DNA of 64,000 nt from assembly GCF_000452705.1 (NCBI RefSeq), contig NZ_CP007014.1:2108001-2172000 (forward strand), written 5' to 3'. The DNA comes from Pseudomonas syringae CC1557 (GTDB lineage Bacteria > Pseudomonadota > Gammaproteobacteria > Pseudomonadales > Pseudomonadaceae). Made by a program: the position numbers and the translations under genes. This document shows positions 45,986 through 54,904 of the stretch, in pieces. Every line of letters begins with the position of its first letter. Position 1 is the first letter of the stretch. A model generated the notes under the pieces. The model did not search any database. It had not been told where the DNA came from and worked only from the letters and a program-made list of their open reading frames with translations.

Positions 45986-46060
45986 ATCTTAAAATGAGTA
46001 CAGCGCGGTACTGGCGCGGTCCGGTGGTGAAAGTCCCGGGCCGCTCTGTCATTTTGAGAT
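45986..46060. other. 75-nt three-way-junction element, unassigned
   Basis: A 12-bp outer stem (45986-45997 with 46049-46060, one G.U pair when read as RNA on the plus strand) encloses a short hairpin (45998-46001/46008-46011) and a 9-bp hairpin (46016-46024/46036-46044, one G.U) with an 11-nt loop. It lies between endA and the minus-strand gene ending at 45954. It could be a small RNA, a leader element of that gene or a mobile repeat. It matches no riboswitch I know. Confidence 0.5.
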
Positions 46061-46244
46061 CGATACAGACATCACCACGTTACGCGGTCTTGATCGTCCT
46101 GCTGTTTTTGCAGAGTAGCGGCATAATCAGGTGAATCTGGATCCAATTATCAGCTCTCCGATGAGTGGCTGAGCAGTGCACGCGGATGCGTTGGATTCTC
46201 TTTCGGCAACTATCCGAATGGAAGTATTCAGCCTCACAATCGAT

Positions 46245-46949
46245 TCATCTTGTGCACAGCTTCAAGTCGACCGGTCCCACGAACTCGTTGCCATGGCCCA
46301 TCACGCAAGCCACTCGCTGATTACGCTGAAGTTCCCAGGCCTGTGTCGGATAGGTCTTGTCCCAGGCTTGATAGAGTTGTTGATCCTGACGAGATAATCG
46401 CAGGTTGTAGTGCTTGCTCATGTAGAAGTAGGTCCGGGCAATCATGCCGCGAATCGACGGACGAGGCATGACCTTCCTGGCCTTGAAATCCACCTGCGTC
46501 AGGCACGATCCGTACTGGCCTCTCTGCTCGGGAACCCAGCCATAGCTGAAGTTGCTGCGGTCTCCGTTGACCTCACCGATGCTCGGCACCAGATTGTGCA
46601 GGTCGGCTTCCGCACGCTTGTAGACCGCATCGTTTTTCGTGCAGTTCTTGCGGCCGCCGTTCTGCCAGCACTGGCGCAGATGGCCGATCTGCCAGGCAGG
46701 TACGATGTGTTCCCATTCGATGCGGCTGGCGCGTTTGGCATTCTTGCGCGGCACATAGCCGCAACCGGCAAGGTCGACCTTTTTGCCGGTGTATTTGCAA
46801 CCGCAATAGAATTCGGTGGATTGCGGCGCATACAGGGCCCAGGCGACTTTTTTGGCTTCACTGAACGTGCGCGGAGCGTCGGCTTGTGCGACGAATGAAG
46901 CGGTAATGAGCAGGGTGGTGCAGAGCAGGGTAGAAAATCTAAACATCAT
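46245..46949 (-). CDS. endA: Periplasmic endonuclease I
   Basis: A 234-residue secreted DNase of the EndA family with a signal peptide (cleavage after ASFVAQA). The catalytic region is RIEWEHIVPAWQIG, followed by DLHNLVPSIGEVNGDRSNF, and several Cys are available for disulfides, as in the periplasmic enzyme. It degrades extracellular or incoming double-stranded DNA. Two Met codons stand in tandem at the start; 46949 is given. The DUF1654 gene lies just upstream on the same strand, 4 nt away, so they may form an operon. Confidence 0.92.
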   Translation of the reverse strand: MMFRFSTLLCTTLLITASFVAQADAPRTFSEAKKVAWALYAPQSTEFYCGCKYTGKKVDLAGCGYVPRKNAKRASRIEWEHIVPAWQIGHLRQCWQNGGRKNCTKNDAVYKRAEADLHNLVPSIGEVNGDRSNFSYGWVPEQRGQYGSCLTQVDFKARKVMPRPSIRGMIARTYFYMSKHYNLRLSRQDQQLYQAWDKTYPTQAWELQRNQRVACVMGHGNEFVGPVDLKLCTR

Positions 46950-46953
46950 GCCG

Positions 46954-47205
46954 TCAATCTTCCTTCGGCAACGTCCAGAATATTTGCACGCCACCGTCGT
47001 CGCGCCAAGCGAGGGTGACATTATCGTTCTCGGCTATCTCTTCAAGCAGTTGCGCCCAGTCGTCTTCCGACTCGTCAGGTTGACGAAAAAGCAGGGCAGC
47101 CCTGGATTTCTGCGCAGTAGGCGAGTTGATGATCTTCTGCACCCGAATGCCCATGCGCTCGTAAGGGCCGGGAGTAGTGGGGGTCGCTGCGGTTTGTTTT
47201 GCCAC
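46954..47205 (-). CDS. DUF1654-family protein
   Basis: An 83-residue Pseudomonas-type small protein: PYERMGIRVQKIINSPTAQK, then WAQLLEEIAENDNVTLA and QIFWTLPKED at the end. This is the DUF1654 pattern; function unknown. The start is taken as GTG 47205 because the family begins near MAKQ and the frame further up looks non-coding; this is uncertain. It precedes endA. Confidence 0.7.
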   Translation of the reverse strand: MAKQTAATPTTPGPYERMGIRVQKIINSPTAQKSRAALLFRQPDESEDDWAQLLEEIAENDNVTLAWRDDGGVQIFWTLPKED

Positions 47206-47342
47206 GGAAAAAGTCCCAGAGTTTGCTGTACGGGCATACAGTATTTCAGGGTGAGATCTTTCGCAACATCTATGTAGGATAAAGCGCCTGAAGTGGCACA
47301 ATGTCTGACCGAACAAATCCCATGACGCTTTTGGAGTCGCGT

Positions 47343-47567
47343 ATGAATATCAAGTCACTGACTTTCCCAATGCTGGCCGCCGCCGTTGTACTGTTGGCAG
47401 GTTGCTCAACACCCTCGGTCGTTACCTTGCAGAACGGCACGCAATACATTACCAAAGACATGCCCAAGACCAAAACGCGTGATGGTTTCTACGAGTTCGA
47501 AGATGTGTCGGGCAAGACCATCAAGATCAAGGCTGACGAAGTGGCAACGGTCAAACCCGAGGATTGA
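47343..47567 (+). CDS. YgdI/YgdR-like small lipoprotein, second copy
   Basis: A 74-residue lipoprotein with lipobox LLAGC (Cys21) and the YgdR-like domain: PSVVTLQNGTQYITKDMP and RDGFYEFEDVSGKTIKIKAD. It has the same length and plan as the protein at 35281-35505. ATG 47343 is preferred to upstream starts because the signal sequence begins there. Monocistronic; a large nested inverted repeat follows. Confidence 0.88.
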   Translation: MNIKSLTFPMLAAAVVLLAGCSTPSVVTLQNGTQYITKDMPKTKTRDGFYEFEDVSGKTIKIKADEVATVKPED

Positions 47568-47590
47568 TTGAGCGTCATTAAACTGACTAC

Positions 47591-47749
47591 TGATTCTCGT
47601 GCCCATGTAGTCACTCATCGTGTTCGGTGAGCATTCTGGCCATTTTGTGAACAAGCGAAGCGCCGCCCGGTTCACTCCCACGTTCTCCGGCCAGAATTAA
47701 AAGCTGACATGTGTACAGCGATGAGCGCAACGTATGGGCACGAGAATCA
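47591..47749. repeat. 159-bp nested inverted-repeat element
   Basis: Perfect 16-bp terminal inverted repeats (47591-47606 and 47734-47749) enclose further matched arms in register: 7 bp (47614-47620/47719-47725), 9 bp (47633-47641/47689-47697) and 6 bp (47647-47652/47670-47675). The element can fold into one long imperfect hairpin. It lies between the YgdR-like gene and the rbs promoter and contains no gene. It may be a miniature mobile element or a structured RNA. Confidence 0.65.
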
Positions 47750-47775
47750 CGGCGTCATAATTCTCATTCGACAGA

Positions 47776-47826
47776 TTGACAAACCCTGCAGCTTTTTTCA
47801 TAGTTCGCTCCTCGCAAACGTTTGCG
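47776..47826 (+). promoter_or_regulatory. rbs promoter with RbsR operator
   Basis: A perfect -35 TTGACA (47776-47781), a 17-nt spacer and a -10 CATAGT (47799-47804). A perfect 14-bp palindrome CGCAAACGTTTGCG (47813-47826), the classic LacI/RbsR-type operator, covers the expected transcription start. The leader to rbsB is about 80 nt. Binding of RbsR here would block initiation, with ribose relieving it. Confidence 0.85.
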
Positions 47827-47893
47827 CGTTGATGCTCAGCATCGAACCTGCGTCGTTCGCCCGAACAATAATCACAAGATCGGAGATGAACTC

Positions 47894-48853
47894 ATGAAGC
47901 TGCCATTTGCTGGACGCCTTCTCGCTGTCGCCATGTTTGCTGCCGTTACGGCAGTCATGCCCCTCTCTGCTGCATTTGCTCAGACCCCCGAAAAACCCAA
48001 GGTCGCACTGGTCATGAAATCATTGGCCAACGAATTCTTCCTGACCATGGAAGATGGCGCCAAGGCCTACCAGAAAGAACATGCCAACGAATTCGACCTG
48101 ATTTCCAACGGGATCAAGGACGAGTCCGATACTTCGGCGCAGATTCGTATTGTCGAGCAGATGATCGTGTCCAAAGTCGATGCGCTGGTGATTGCACCCG
48201 CTGACTCCAAGGCGCTGGTGCCGGTGCTCAAGAAAGCCACTGACGCCGGGATCAAGGTCGTCAACATCGACAACCAGCTCGATCCTGATGTGCTGAAAAG
48301 CAAAAACCTGCAAATCCCCTTCGTCGGTCCCGATAACCGCAAGGGTGCCGAGCTGGTAGGCGACTATCTGGCCAAAAAGCTTACTGCTGGCGACGAAGTG
48401 GGCATCATTGAAGGGGTGTCGACGACCACCAACGCTCAGCAACGTACCGCCGGGTTCAAGGACGCCATGGACAAGGCGAAAATGAAAGTTGTATCCACGC
48501 AGTCCGGTAACTGGGAAATCGACAAAGGCAATGCTGTTGCCTCGGCGATGCTCAATGAATACCCGAACCTGAAAGCGTTGCTGGCTGGCAACGACAGCAT
48601 GGCACTGGGTGCAGTCTCCGCCGTCCGTGCGGCAGGCAAGGCTGGCAAGGTCATGGTGGTGGGTTACGACAACATCAATGCGATCAAGCCAATGCTCAAG
48701 GATGGCCGGATTCTGGCAACGGCTGACCAGTACGCAGCCAAACAGGCGGTATTCGGCATTGAAGCGGCGCTGAAAGAAGTCAAGGGTGAAAAGGTTGATA
48801 CCAACGAAAAAGGCGTGATTGAAACGCCGGTAGAACTCGTTACCCAACCTTGA
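47894..48853 (+). CDS. rbsB: Ribose ABC transporter, periplasmic binding protein
   Basis: A 319-residue protein with a signal peptide (cleavage at AAFAQ, about residue 29) and a sugar-binding LacI-like fold: KVALVMKSLANEFFLTMEDG near the start and the hinge region LAGNDSMALGAVSAVRAAG. It captures ribose for RbsAC. ATG 47894 has a GGAGAT site upstream. A stable hairpin without a U-tract follows its stop, which may keep binding-protein mRNA more abundant than that of the downstream genes. Confidence 0.92.
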   Translation: MKLPFAGRLLAVAMFAAVTAVMPLSAAFAQTPEKPKVALVMKSLANEFFLTMEDGAKAYQKEHANEFDLISNGIKDESDTSAQIRIVEQMIVSKVDALVIAPADSKALVPVLKKATDAGIKVVNIDNQLDPDVLKSKNLQIPFVGPDNRKGAELVGDYLAKKLTAGDEVGIIEGVSTTTNAQQRTAGFKDAMDKAKMKVVSTQSGNWEIDKGNAVASAMLNEYPNLKALLAGNDSMALGAVSAVRAAGKAGKVMVVGYDNINAIKPMLKDGRILATADQYAAKQAVFGIEAALKEVKGEKVDTNEKGVIETPVELVTQP

Positions 48854-48869
48854 TCCACGCTGAGTGAAA

Positions 48870-48896
48870 AGCGCCCGTCCGCAGAGGACGGGCGCT
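48870..48896 (+). other. rbsB-rbsA intercistronic hairpin
   Basis: A perfect 11-bp GC-rich stem (48870-48880 with 48886-48896) with a 5-nt loop sits 16 nt after the rbsB stop and 11 nt before the rbsA start. No U-tract follows, so it is more likely an mRNA-stabilising 3' structure than a terminator. It also lies next to the rbsA ribosome-binding site (GGGAG). Confidence 0.7.
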
Positions 48897-48907
48897 GGGA
48901 GAAATGT

Positions 48908-50461
48908 ATGTCAGCGTCTGCTCAGACAGCTGTTCTTTCGGTCAGTGGCATTGGCAAAACCTACGCTCAACCAGTGCTTGGCGATATCGACCTGACGTTG
49001 ATGCGCGGCGAAGTGCTAGCCCTGACCGGGGAAAACGGTGCCGGCAAAAGCACCTTGTCGAAAATCATCGGCGGGCTGGTAACGCCCACCACCGGACACA
49101 TGGAATTTCAAGGCCAGCCTTATCAGCCTGCCAGTCGCACGCAGGCGGAAAAGCTCGGCATTCGCATGGTCATGCAGGAGCTGAACCTGCTCCCGACGCT
49201 GACCGTTGCCGAAAACCTGTTTCTTGACAATTTACCGCGTCGCGCTGGCTGGATCGACCGCAAGCGGCTGCGTGAAAATGCAATCAAGGCCATGGCTCAG
49301 GTGGGGCTGGATGCCATCGATCCCGACACGCTGGTTGGCGAGCTGGGTATCGGCCATCAGCAGATGGTCGAAATCGCTCGCAACCTGGTCGGCGACTGCC
49401 ACGTGCTGATCCTCGACGAACCCACTGCCATGTTGACCTCGCGCGAGGTTGAAATGCTGTTCGAGCAGATCACGCGCTTGCAGGCGCGTGGCGTCTCGAT
49501 CATTTACATCTCTCACCGGCTTGAAGAAATTGCCCGGGTTTCCCAGCGGATCGCCGTGCTGCGCGATGGCAAGCTGGTGTGCGTCGAACCGATTTCCCGC
49601 TACAGCAGCGAGCAACTGGTGACCCTCATGGTCGGCCGGGAGCTGGGCGAGCATATGGACATGGGTGCCCGCCAGATCGGCGAAGTGGCGCTGTCCGTAA
49701 AAAGCCTGACCCGAGCAGGCAAGGTCGAGGACGTTTCTTTCGAGGTACGACGCGGCGAAATCTTCGGTATTTCAGGGCTGATCGGTGCCGGACGAACCGA
49801 ATTGTTACGCCTGATCTACGGCGCGGACATTGCCGACAGCGGCGTCATCGAAGTCGGCCAGCCGCTGCAAGCGATCACCGTCCGGTCGCCAGCCGACGCG
49901 GTGGAGCATGGCATTGCTCTGATCACCGAAGACCGCAAGAGCGAAGGGTTGCTGATGTCGCAATCGATCAGCGCCAACATCGCGTTGGGCAACATGCACT
50001 CTATCGCCCAGGGTGGTTTGGTCAATGCTGGCCTGGAGCTGAAACTGGCTGAGCGCCAAGTGGCTGCCATGCGCATCCGCAGCTCAAGTCCGACCCAACT
50101 GGTGTCCGAACTGTCAGGTGGCAATCAGCAGAAGGTGGTGATTGGCCGCTGGCTTGAGCGTGATTGCTCTGTGATGCTGTTCGATGAGCCGACCCGCGGT
50201 ATCGACGTCGGTGCCAAATTCGATATCTACGCGCTGCTGGCCGAATTGACCCGACAGGGCAGGGCATTGGTGGTGGTTTCCAGTGATCTGCGTGAATTGA
50301 TGTTGATCTGTGACCGTATCGGCGTGCTGTCTGCCGGACGCCTGATCGACACCTTCGAGCGCGATAGCTGGACTCAGGACCAATTGCTTGCCGCCGCCTT
50401 CGCCGGTTATCAGAAACGTGACGCGCTGCTCAATGATGCCGCGCCCAGGAACGACTCATGA
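48908..50461 (+). CDS. rbsA: Ribose ABC transporter, ATP-binding protein
   Basis: A 517-residue double ATPase of the sugar ABC family. The first domain has a full Walker A (GENGAGKSTL), a signature-like LGIGHQQMVEIAR and Walker B (LILDEPTAML). In the second domain the Walker A is degenerate (GLIGAGRTEL, no GKS lysine), while the signature ELSGGNQQKV and Walker B LFDEPTRGIDVG are intact, as is usual for RbsA. Its end overlaps the rbsC start by 4 nt (ATGA). Confidence 0.95.
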   Translation: MSASAQTAVLSVSGIGKTYAQPVLGDIDLTLMRGEVLALTGENGAGKSTLSKIIGGLVTPTTGHMEFQGQPYQPASRTQAEKLGIRMVMQELNLLPTLTVAENLFLDNLPRRAGWIDRKRLRENAIKAMAQVGLDAIDPDTLVGELGIGHQQMVEIARNLVGDCHVLILDEPTAMLTSREVEMLFEQITRLQARGVSIIYISHRLEEIARVSQRIAVLRDGKLVCVEPISRYSSEQLVTLMVGRELGEHMDMGARQIGEVALSVKSLTRAGKVEDVSFEVRRGEIFGISGLIGAGRTELLRLIYGADIADSGVIEVGQPLQAITVRSPADAVEHGIALITEDRKSEGLLMSQSISANIALGNMHSIAQGGLVNAGLELKLAERQVAAMRIRSSSPTQLVSELSGGNQQKVVIGRWLERDCSVMLFDEPTRGIDVGAKFDIYALLAELTRQGRALVVVSSDLRELMLICDRIGVLSAGRLIDTFERDSWTQDQLLAAAFAGYQKRDALLNDAAPRNDS

Positions 50462-51450
50462 AAAATACACCTTCCCCGACGCTGACTGTGCCAGCTCGTC
50501 GCAGCGGCAACTATTTCGGCCTCGGCACCTATATTGGGCTGGCAGGTGCATTGCTGGTCATGATTGTGCTGTTTTCATTACTCAGCGATCACTTCCTGTC
50601 CTACCAGACCTTCAGCATGCTGGCCAACCAGATCCCTGATCTGATGGTGCTGTCTGTCGGCATGACGCTGATTCTTATCATCGGTGGCATTGACCTGTCG
50701 GTGGGCTCGGTATTGGCGTTGGCGGCTTCGGCTGTCAGTGTGGCGATTCTCGGTTGGGGCTGGAGCGTGTTTCCCGCCGCATTGCTGGGCATTGCCTGTG
50801 CGACGCTGGCCGGCACGATTACCGGCTCCATCACTGTGGCCTGGCGTATTCCATCGTTTATCGTCTCCCTTGGCGTGCTGGAGATGGCCCGAGGCGCTGC
50901 CTACCAGATGACTAACTCACGTACCGCCTACATCGGCGATTCGTTTGCCTGGCTGTCCGACCCTATAGCGTTTGGCATTTCGCCATCCTTCATCATCGCG
51001 CTGCTGGTGATCTTCATCGCTCAGGCGGTACTCACGCGCACGGTATTCGGTCGCTACCTGATCGGCATCGGCACCAACGAAGAGGCGGTACGGCTGGCGG
51101 GCATCAATCCCAAGCCTTACAAGATCCTGGTGTTTTCGCTGATGGGCATGCTCGCCGGTGTGGCAGCGCTGTTTCAGATCTCGCGTCTGGAAGCGGCTGA
51201 TCCGAATGCAGGTGCCGGTCTGGAGTTGCAGGTCATTGCAGCAGTCGTGATTGGCGGCACCAGCCTGATGGGTGGTCGCGGTTCGATCATCAGCACCTTT
51301 TTCGGCGTGTTGATCATCTCGGTCCTCGCTGCGGGTCTGGCGCAGATCGGGGCGACCGAGCCGACCAAACGCATCATCACCGGTGCGGTCATTGTGATCG
51401 CTGTGGTACTGGATACCTACCGCAGCCAGCGGGCTCGGCGCCAGGGCTGA
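50458..51450 (+). CDS. rbsC: Ribose ABC transporter, permease
   Basis: A 330-residue inner membrane permease with about ten membrane segments and the BPD_transp_2 motif region GIDLSVGSVLALAASAVSV and GGTSLMGGRGSI. It forms the channel of the importer with two RbsA-type ATPase halves. Translation is coupled to rbsA by an ATGA overlap, and rbsR begins 1 nt after its stop. Confidence 0.94.
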   Translation: MKNTPSPTLTVPARRSGNYFGLGTYIGLAGALLVMIVLFSLLSDHFLSYQTFSMLANQIPDLMVLSVGMTLILIIGGIDLSVGSVLALAASAVSVAILGWGWSVFPAALLGIACATLAGTITGSITVAWRIPSFIVSLGVLEMARGAAYQMTNSRTAYIGDSFAWLSDPIAFGISPSFIIALLVIFIAQAVLTRTVFGRYLIGIGTNEEAVRLAGINPKPYKILVFSLMGMLAGVAALFQISRLEAADPNAGAGLELQVIAAVVIGGTSLMGGRGSIISTFFGVLIISVLAAGLAQIGATEPTKRIITGAVIVIAVVLDTYRSQRARRQG

Positions 51451-51451
51451 T

Positions 51452-52468
51452 ATGGCAACCATCAAGGACGTAGCGGCACTCGCGGGGATTTCCTACACCA
51501 CGGTTTCCCACGTGCTGAACAAGACCCGGCCGGTCAGCGAGCCGGTCAGGCTCAAGGTCGAAGCGGCCATCGCGCAGCTGGATTACGTTCCCAGTGCGGT
51601 TGCGCGGTCGCTCAAGGCCAAGACCACTTCGACCATTGGCCTGTTGATTCCCAATGGCATGAACCCTTACTTCGCCGAACTGGCCAGGGGCATAGAGGAT
51701 TATTGCGAGCGCAACGGCTTCTGCGTGATCCTCTGCAACTCCGATGACAACCCGGATAAGCAACGCGGCTATCTGCGTGTGCTGCTGGAAAAGCGCGTAG
51801 ACGGCCTGATTGTCTCTTCGGTCGGTGGCGATGCCGGTATCGCAGGCGGTCTTGCCGAAGTGCGCACGCCGCTGGTGATCGTCGACCGCGAACTGGACGG
51901 CATTGAGGCCGATACCATTCGTATCGACCACGAGCAGGGTGCTTATCTGGCGACCCGTCATTTGCTGGAGCTGGGACATCGGCACATTGCCTGCATTGGC
52001 GGGCCGCTCAAAAGCACGGTGGCCGAAATGCGTCTGGCGGGCTATCGGCGCGCCATGCACCAGGCTTCTGTCGAGGTCAGTGCCGAGTGGGCCCTGCACA
52101 GTGAGTTCACCAGTTCTGCGGGTTATGAGGCGGCAAGCCAGTTGCTGGCAGGGAACCCGCCGACCGCGATTTTTGCCGGCAATGACGTCATCGCCATCGG
52201 TGTGCTACATGCCGCTGCCGAACGCTCTATTCGCGTGCCGCAGGACCTGTCGGTGATCGGTTTCGATGACATCCAGATGAGTCGTTACGTCTACCCGGCG
52301 TTGACCACCGTGGGGCAATCGATCATGCAGCTGGGCGAAACCGCCGCTGAAATGCTGTTAAGCAGAATCGCCGCACCTCATGCAGTTCCTGTCGAGAAAA
52401 GACTCGTGACGCCCTGCGTCGTGGTGCGCGAGTCCACGGCAGCACCGAACACTTTGTCCAACGAATGA
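51452..52468 (+). CDS. rbsR: LacI-family ribose operon repressor
   Basis: A 338-residue LacI-family regulator: helix-turn-helix and hinge in MATIKDVAALAGISYTTVS and YVPSAVARSLKAK, then a sugar-binding core ending with GFDDIQMSRYVYPALTTV. It is encoded inside the operon it most likely represses, and the perfect palindrome at 47813-47826 fits its binding site. The effector should be ribose. It starts 1 nt after rbsC. Confidence 0.94.
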   Translation: MATIKDVAALAGISYTTVSHVLNKTRPVSEPVRLKVEAAIAQLDYVPSAVARSLKAKTTSTIGLLIPNGMNPYFAELARGIEDYCERNGFCVILCNSDDNPDKQRGYLRVLLEKRVDGLIVSSVGGDAGIAGGLAEVRTPLVIVDRELDGIEADTIRIDHEQGAYLATRHLLELGHRHIACIGGPLKSTVAEMRLAGYRRAMHQASVEVSAEWALHSEFTSSAGYEAASQLLAGNPPTAIFAGNDVIAIGVLHAAAERSIRVPQDLSVIGFDDIQMSRYVYPALTTVGQSIMQLGETAAEMLLSRIAAPHAVPVEKRLVTPCVVVRESTAAPNTLSNE

Positions 52469-52498
52469 CGCGCACGCACAGCAACGGATTAATGAGCC

Positions 52499-53419
52499 AT
52501 GCAAGCAAAAATAGTGATAGTGGGCAGTCTGAACATGGACCTGGTCATCCGCGCCCAGCGTTTGCCGCGCCCCGGTGAAACGCTCAGCGGAGAAACCTTC
52601 GCTACCGTGCCTGGCGGCAAAGGCGCCAATCAGGCAGTAGCCGCAGCCCGTCTGGGCGCCAGCGTGGCGATGATCGGCTGCGTAGGGGATGACTCCTATG
52701 GCGAGCAACTGCGTGACGCGCTGCTGGCTGAACGCATTGATTGCCAAGCGGTGACCATAGTCGAAGGGGTGGCCACCGGAATCGCTTCAATCGTGGTCGA
52801 CGCGAACAGTCAGAACGCAATTGTCATCGTTGCCGGTGGCAATGGCCGGCTTGATGCCAGCCTGATCGACCGTTTCGATGCACTGCTTGCCGGTTCCGAG
52901 ATCGTCATCTGCCAGCTGGAAGTGCCGACCGAGACGGTTTTTCACACCCTGGCTCGCGCCCATGCGCTGGGCAAGACCGTCATCCTCAATCCAGCACCGG
53001 CCAGCGCACCGTTGCCTGCACACTGGTACGGCCTGATCGATTACCTGATTCCCAACGAGAGCGAGGCGCAGACCCTCACCGGTATCGGCGTCGACTCTTC
53101 GGCCTCGGCTGAGAAAGCGGCGGCTGCCATGCTGGCGGCCGGAGCGCGCAACGTCATCATCACGCTGGGCGAGCGCGGAACCCTGTTCGCCAATGCCACT
53201 GGCGTGGAGCATATTCCCGCACGTCGTGTGCAGGCCGTGGACACCACCGCCGCAGGTGATACCTTTGTTGGCGGTTTTGCGGCGGCACTTGCTGCAGGGC
53301 AGGGCGAGTCCGAGGCGATTCGCTTCGGTCAGGCCGCAGCGGCCATCTCCGTCACTCGTGCCGGAGCCCAGCCGTCTATCCCGACGTTCGAGGAAGTAAA
53401 GGAATTCAATTCGTTATGA
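52499..53419 (+). CDS. rbsK: Ribokinase
   Basis: A 306-residue PfkB-family kinase that phosphorylates ribose to ribose 5-phosphate. Motifs are [20 protein letters not shown] near the start, [15 protein letters not shown] for sugar binding, and [14 protein letters not shown] near the C-terminus with the catalytic Asp and anion hole. Its end overlaps the rbsD start by 4 nt. Confidence 0.96.
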   Translation: MQAKIVIVGSLNMDLVIRAQRLPRPGETLSGETFATVPGGKGANQAVAAARLGASVAMIGCVGDDSYGEQLRDALLAERIDCQAVTIVEGVATGIASIVVDANSQNAIVIVAGGNGRLDASLIDRFDALLAGSEIVICQLEVPTETVFHTLARAHALGKTVILNPAPASAPLPAHWYGLIDYLIPNESEAQTLTGIGVDSSASAEKAAAAMLAAGARNVIITLGERGTLFANATGVEHIPARRVQAVDTTAAGDTFVGGFAAALAAGQGESEAIRFGQAAAAISVTRAGAQPSIPTFEEVKEFNSL

Positions 53420-53820
53420 AAAAAACACCGCTACTCAATATCGCCCTGTCCCGCGTGATCGCTTCGCTGGGGCATGGTGACATCCTGATGATCGTCGATG
53501 CGGGGATGCCGGTGCCTGCCGGGGTCGAACTGATCGACCTGGCGTTGACCCGTGGTGTGCCGGATTTCGTCAGTGTGCTGGATGTCGTGCTGAGCGAGAT
53601 GCAAGTGGAAAGCCACGTACTGGCCAGCGAGATGGCTCAGGTCAAGCCGCCGGCCTTGCAGGTTATCGAGAGCCTGAATCTCGACGATCAGCTTGGCCAG
53701 CAGCGCTGGATGAGTCATGAAGATCTCAAGGTCTTGAGCCGTCAGGCCAAGGCGATCATCCGAACCGGAGAGTGCCAGCCTTACAGCAATGTGGCGCTGG
53801 TGTCCGGGGTCGTGTTCTAG
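53416..53820 (+). CDS. rbsD: D-ribose pyranase
   Basis: A 134-residue RbsD protein that interconverts pyranose and furanose forms of ribose so that RbsK can use it. The active-site region reads [15 protein letters not shown] with the catalytic His at about residue 20, and the C-terminal [17 protein letters not shown] closes the ring of the decamer. It is translationally coupled to rbsK. Confidence 0.95.
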   Translation: MKKTPLLNIALSRVIASLGHGDILMIVDAGMPVPAGVELIDLALTRGVPDFVSVLDVVLSEMQVESHVLASEMAQVKPPALQVIESLNLDDQLGQQRWMSHEDLKVLSRQAKAIIRTGECQPYSNVALVSGVVF

Positions 53821-53842
53821 CTCGTAAGAAAGGGAGTTTCAT

Positions 53843-54868
53843 ATGACATTGATACAGTTTTCCAGACAACTTATCCGCGGAGCGCTGCTCTTGTCCATTC
53901 TCGGCACTGCCGCCGTTCAGGCGGCCGAAAAGCGTGACCTGATCATTGATACCGACCCCGGCGCAGACGATGTCGTCGCTCTGCTGCTGGCGCTGGCTTC
54001 ACCCGAAGAACTGAACGTGATGGCGATCACTACCGTGGCCGGTAACGTGCGTCTGGACAAGACCTCGCGCAACGCCCGACTGGCGCGTGAATGGGCGGGT
54101 CGTGAAGAGGTGCCGGTATATGCCGGTGCGCCCAAACCACTGGTGCGCACGCCGATCTACGCCGAAAATGTTCACGGTCAGGAAGGCCTGCCAGGTGTGC
54201 CGATACACGAGCCCGCCAAAGGCCTGGCCGAAGGCAATGCGGTCGACTACCTGATTCGCACGCTAAGCAAGGCCAAGCCACACAGCATCACCATCGCCAT
54301 GCTCGGTCCGCAGACCAACCTGGCACTGGCGCTGGTGCAGGCCCCGGAAATCACTCAGGGCATCAAGGAAGTGGTGGTCATGGGTGGCGCGCATTTCAAC
54401 GGCGGTAATATCACACCGGTCGCCGAGTTCAACCTGTTCGCTGACCCGCATGCCGCGCAGATCGTGCTGGCCAGTGGCGTGAAACTGACCTACGTGCCGC
54501 TGGACGTCACCCACAAGATCCTCACCAGTGAACAGCGCCTCAAGCAGATCGCTGCCTTGAACAACAACGCCGGCAAGCTGGTAGACGGGATTCTCAATGA
54601 ATACGTCAAGCTGGACATGGAACATTACGGCTTGCCCGGCGGCCCGGTGCATGACGCCAGCGTCATTGCCTGGCTGCTCAAGCCAGAGCTGTTTACCGGT
54701 CGGCAGATCAACGTCACGGTCGATACCCGTGAAGGTACCAGTTTCGGTCAGACAGTTGCCGACTGGTACGGCACGCTCAAGCAGCCGCAGAATGTGTTCT
54801 GGGTCGAAAATGGCGACGCGCAGGGATTCTTCGATTTGCTGACCGAGCGTCTGGCACGATTGAAGTAA
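53843..54868 (+). CDS. Periplasmic nucleoside hydrolase (IunH/RihA-like)
   Basis: A 341-residue member of the inosine-uridine nucleoside hydrolase family. The calcium-binding motif IIDTDPGADDVVALLLALA lies just after an export signal (MTLIQFSRQLIRGALLLSIL, cleavage near VQAAE), so the enzyme is predicted periplasmic, unlike the cytosolic E. coli Rih proteins. It hydrolyses ribonucleosides to base and ribose. As last gene of the rbs operon (22 nt after rbsD, with a GGGAG site) it would provide ribose from plant or dead-cell nucleosides directly to RbsB. Confidence 0.88.
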   Translation: MTLIQFSRQLIRGALLLSILGTAAVQAAEKRDLIIDTDPGADDVVALLLALASPEELNVMAITTVAGNVRLDKTSRNARLAREWAGREEVPVYAGAPKPLVRTPIYAENVHGQEGLPGVPIHEPAKGLAEGNAVDYLIRTLSKAKPHSITIAMLGPQTNLALALVQAPEITQGIKEVVVMGGAHFNGGNITPVAEFNLFADPHAAQIVLASGVKLTYVPLDVTHKILTSEQRLKQIAALNNNAGKLVDGILNEYVKLDMEHYGLPGGPVHDASVIAWLLKPELFTGRQINVTVDTREGTSFGQTVADWYGTLKQPQNVFWVENGDAQGFFDLLTERLARLK

Positions 54869-54904
54869 TTGCGTAGCCTTTGAAAAGCGTGTTGATGAAG
54901 CGCA

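Noticed and set aside
46016..46044. Cobalamin-riboswitch-like or intron-like motif (GTGAAAGTC in a loop)
   Set aside because: The surrounding conserved helices of those classes are missing and no matching downstream gene exists.
53177..53204. hrp-box-like GGAACC...CCAC inside rbsK
   Set aside because: Spacing is about 13 nt instead of 15-16 and it lies inside a coding region.
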